DNA of 6,492 nt from Coriobacteriia bacterium. Its GTDB lineage: Bacteria > Actinomycetota > Coriobacteriia > Coriobacteriales > QAMH01. The notes under the pieces were generated by a model that was given only the letters and a program-made list of their open reading frames with translations, was not told the DNA's origin and ran no database searches. The stretch lies in the NCBI GenBank assembly GCA_900756605.1, contig CAAEKX010000069.1, positions 1 through 6,492 on the forward strand. The letters run 5' to 3'. Positions 5,717 to 6,492 of the stretch are shown one piece after another; the first letter of the stretch is position 1; each line of letters opens with the position of its first letter. Made by a program: the position numbers and the translations under genes.

Positions 5717-6492
5717 ATGCCGAGCATGCCAATTGACGTAAGCAAGGTACTAAGCGCGATCACGACCATCGGGCAACAGCGTGATCTGCCTTCGCGCGTC
5801 GAGCTCGTCTTCGACCCGACGGCGAGCAACGCGCTCGTCGACAAGGTGATCGAGGCATTCGTTGACGTGTCATCCAATGCCCATGTCACGGATGTCGTGC
5901 TCGACAAAAAGGTTCCCGTCATCCCCAAGGACACCGATCTCGTCATCGTCATCGGCGGTGACTCGTTGCTATTGGGCGACGTTGTGCACGTGGCCGAGGA
6001 GTGTGACGTCCCCGCGGTCGTCGTCATCGAGCGCGGCAAGACCTACTTCGCGAATGACAGGCGCTCGGCGCAGGCCTACGCCGACATGACGCTGTCGGCG
6101 AATACCGCCCCGACGCTGACGGGCACGGCCCATACGCCTGGCGTGGGCAGAGGCATCGACCTCGAGAACCTCGTGGACCTCGAGCTCGATGGCGAGTCCG
6201 CACGTCCGCTCGAGCAGCTCGGCACCTGGATTGTCCAGAACGTACCGAGCAAACGCCTCTCGCTTGCGCGGGCCTTTCCGTTCATACGTCATCCACTGGC
6301 CGTCGAGCTTGCCAAGCAGACGACCATCCAGAACGGTGCCATCGGACTCGTCTTCTTCGTGCCGGGTGCCGATATGCCGCTCATCGCGCTCAACCAGGCC
6401 AAGATGGTTCTTCAGATTGCCGCCGTGTATGGCAAGGAGATGAGCAAGGAGCGCCTCGGCGAGGTGCTCGCCGTGATGGCGGGCGGCTTCGG
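5717..6492 (+). CDS. Uncharacterised protein with DUF697-like C-terminal region, 3'-truncated by the window edge
   Basis: An uninterrupted frame of 258 codons (MPSMPIDVSK...) runs off the right edge with coding-like codon use. I do not know its function. The N-terminal part, about residues 25-135, alternates beta-strands and helices (VELVFD, VTDVVLD, DTDLVIVIGGDS, DVPAVVVIERGK) like a Rossmann or GTPase-type fold, but no GxxxxGK[ST] P-loop or NKxD is visible. A linker of about 40 residues follows (SANTAPTLTGTAHTPGVGRG region). The C-terminal part (FPFIRHPLAVELA, QNGAIGLVFFVPGADMPL, LNQAKMVLQIAAVYGKEMS) resembles the DUF697/YcjF-type domain found at the C-terminus of some membrane-associated GTPases, with its Pro-Gly-Ala-Asp and Q-x-K-M-x-x-x-IAxxYG wording. 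It lies 23 nt after rodA on the same strand. A second ATG at 5726 would shorten it by three residues. The coding call is strong; the domain assignment is from memory of the pattern. Confidence 0.8.
   Translation, partial: MPSMPIDVSKVLSAITTIGQQRDLPSRVELVFDPTASNALVDKVIEAFVDVSSNAHVTDVVLDKKVPVIPKDTDLVIVIGGDSLLLGDVVHVAEECDVPAVVVIERGKTYFANDRRSAQAYADMTLSANTAPTLTGTAHTPGVGRGIDLENLVDLELDGESARPLEQLGTWIVQNVPSKRLSLARAFPFIRHPLAVELAKQTTIQNGAIGLVFFVPGADMPLIALNQAKMVLQIAAVYGKEMSKERLGEVLAVMAGGF

Overview
This window is one tightly packed, entirely plus-strand gene cluster for the rod-shape (elongasome) cell-wall machinery: the 3' part of mreB, then mreC, mreD, mrdA (class B PBP2) and rodA. A sixth, poorly characterised gene follows and runs off the right edge. 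The DNA is GC-rich (roughly 60% by eye), with strong C/G preference at third codon positions. The order mreB-mreC-mreD-pbp2-rodA is the one known from Streptomyces (mreBCD-pbp2-sfr) and some other Gram-positives. Together with the protein wording, this suggests a high-GC Gram-positive. My best guess is a Coriobacteriia-type gut actinobacterium, but that is inferred from general resemblance and not proven.

Layout: mreB (1-741, 5' end outside the window); 6-nt gap; mreC (748-1860); mreD (GTG start most likely at 1853, overlapping mreC by 8 nt, to 2419); 12-nt gap; mrdA/PBP2 (2432-4471); 7-nt gap; rodA (4479-5693); 23-nt gap; a DUF697-like gene (5717 to beyond 6492). No gap is large enough for a promoter or a rho-independent terminator, and I see none, so the whole window is probably one transcript. 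There is no non-coding stretch over 25 nt, and I see no RNA gene, mobile element or CRISPR array.

How the genes work together, from family knowledge: MreB filaments on the inner membrane face position the complex. MreC and MreD link them across the membrane. RodA polymerises lipid II into glycan strands, and PBP2 crosslinks them. All catalytic motifs I could check in PBP2 (SxxK, SxD, KTG) and RodA (the aspartate in the TDF motif) are present, so the system looks functional.

Most of the window is ordinary core biology. The points worth a second look are: an extra N-terminal membrane segment on PBP2; a long alanine/charged plus Gly/Ser tail on MreC whose glycine codons seem to double as the mreD ribosome binding site; unusual cysteine richness and an AASTFK active site in PBP2; and the downstream gene, which joins a DUF697-like C-terminal region to an alpha/beta N-terminal region resembling a GTPase fold without its P-loop.
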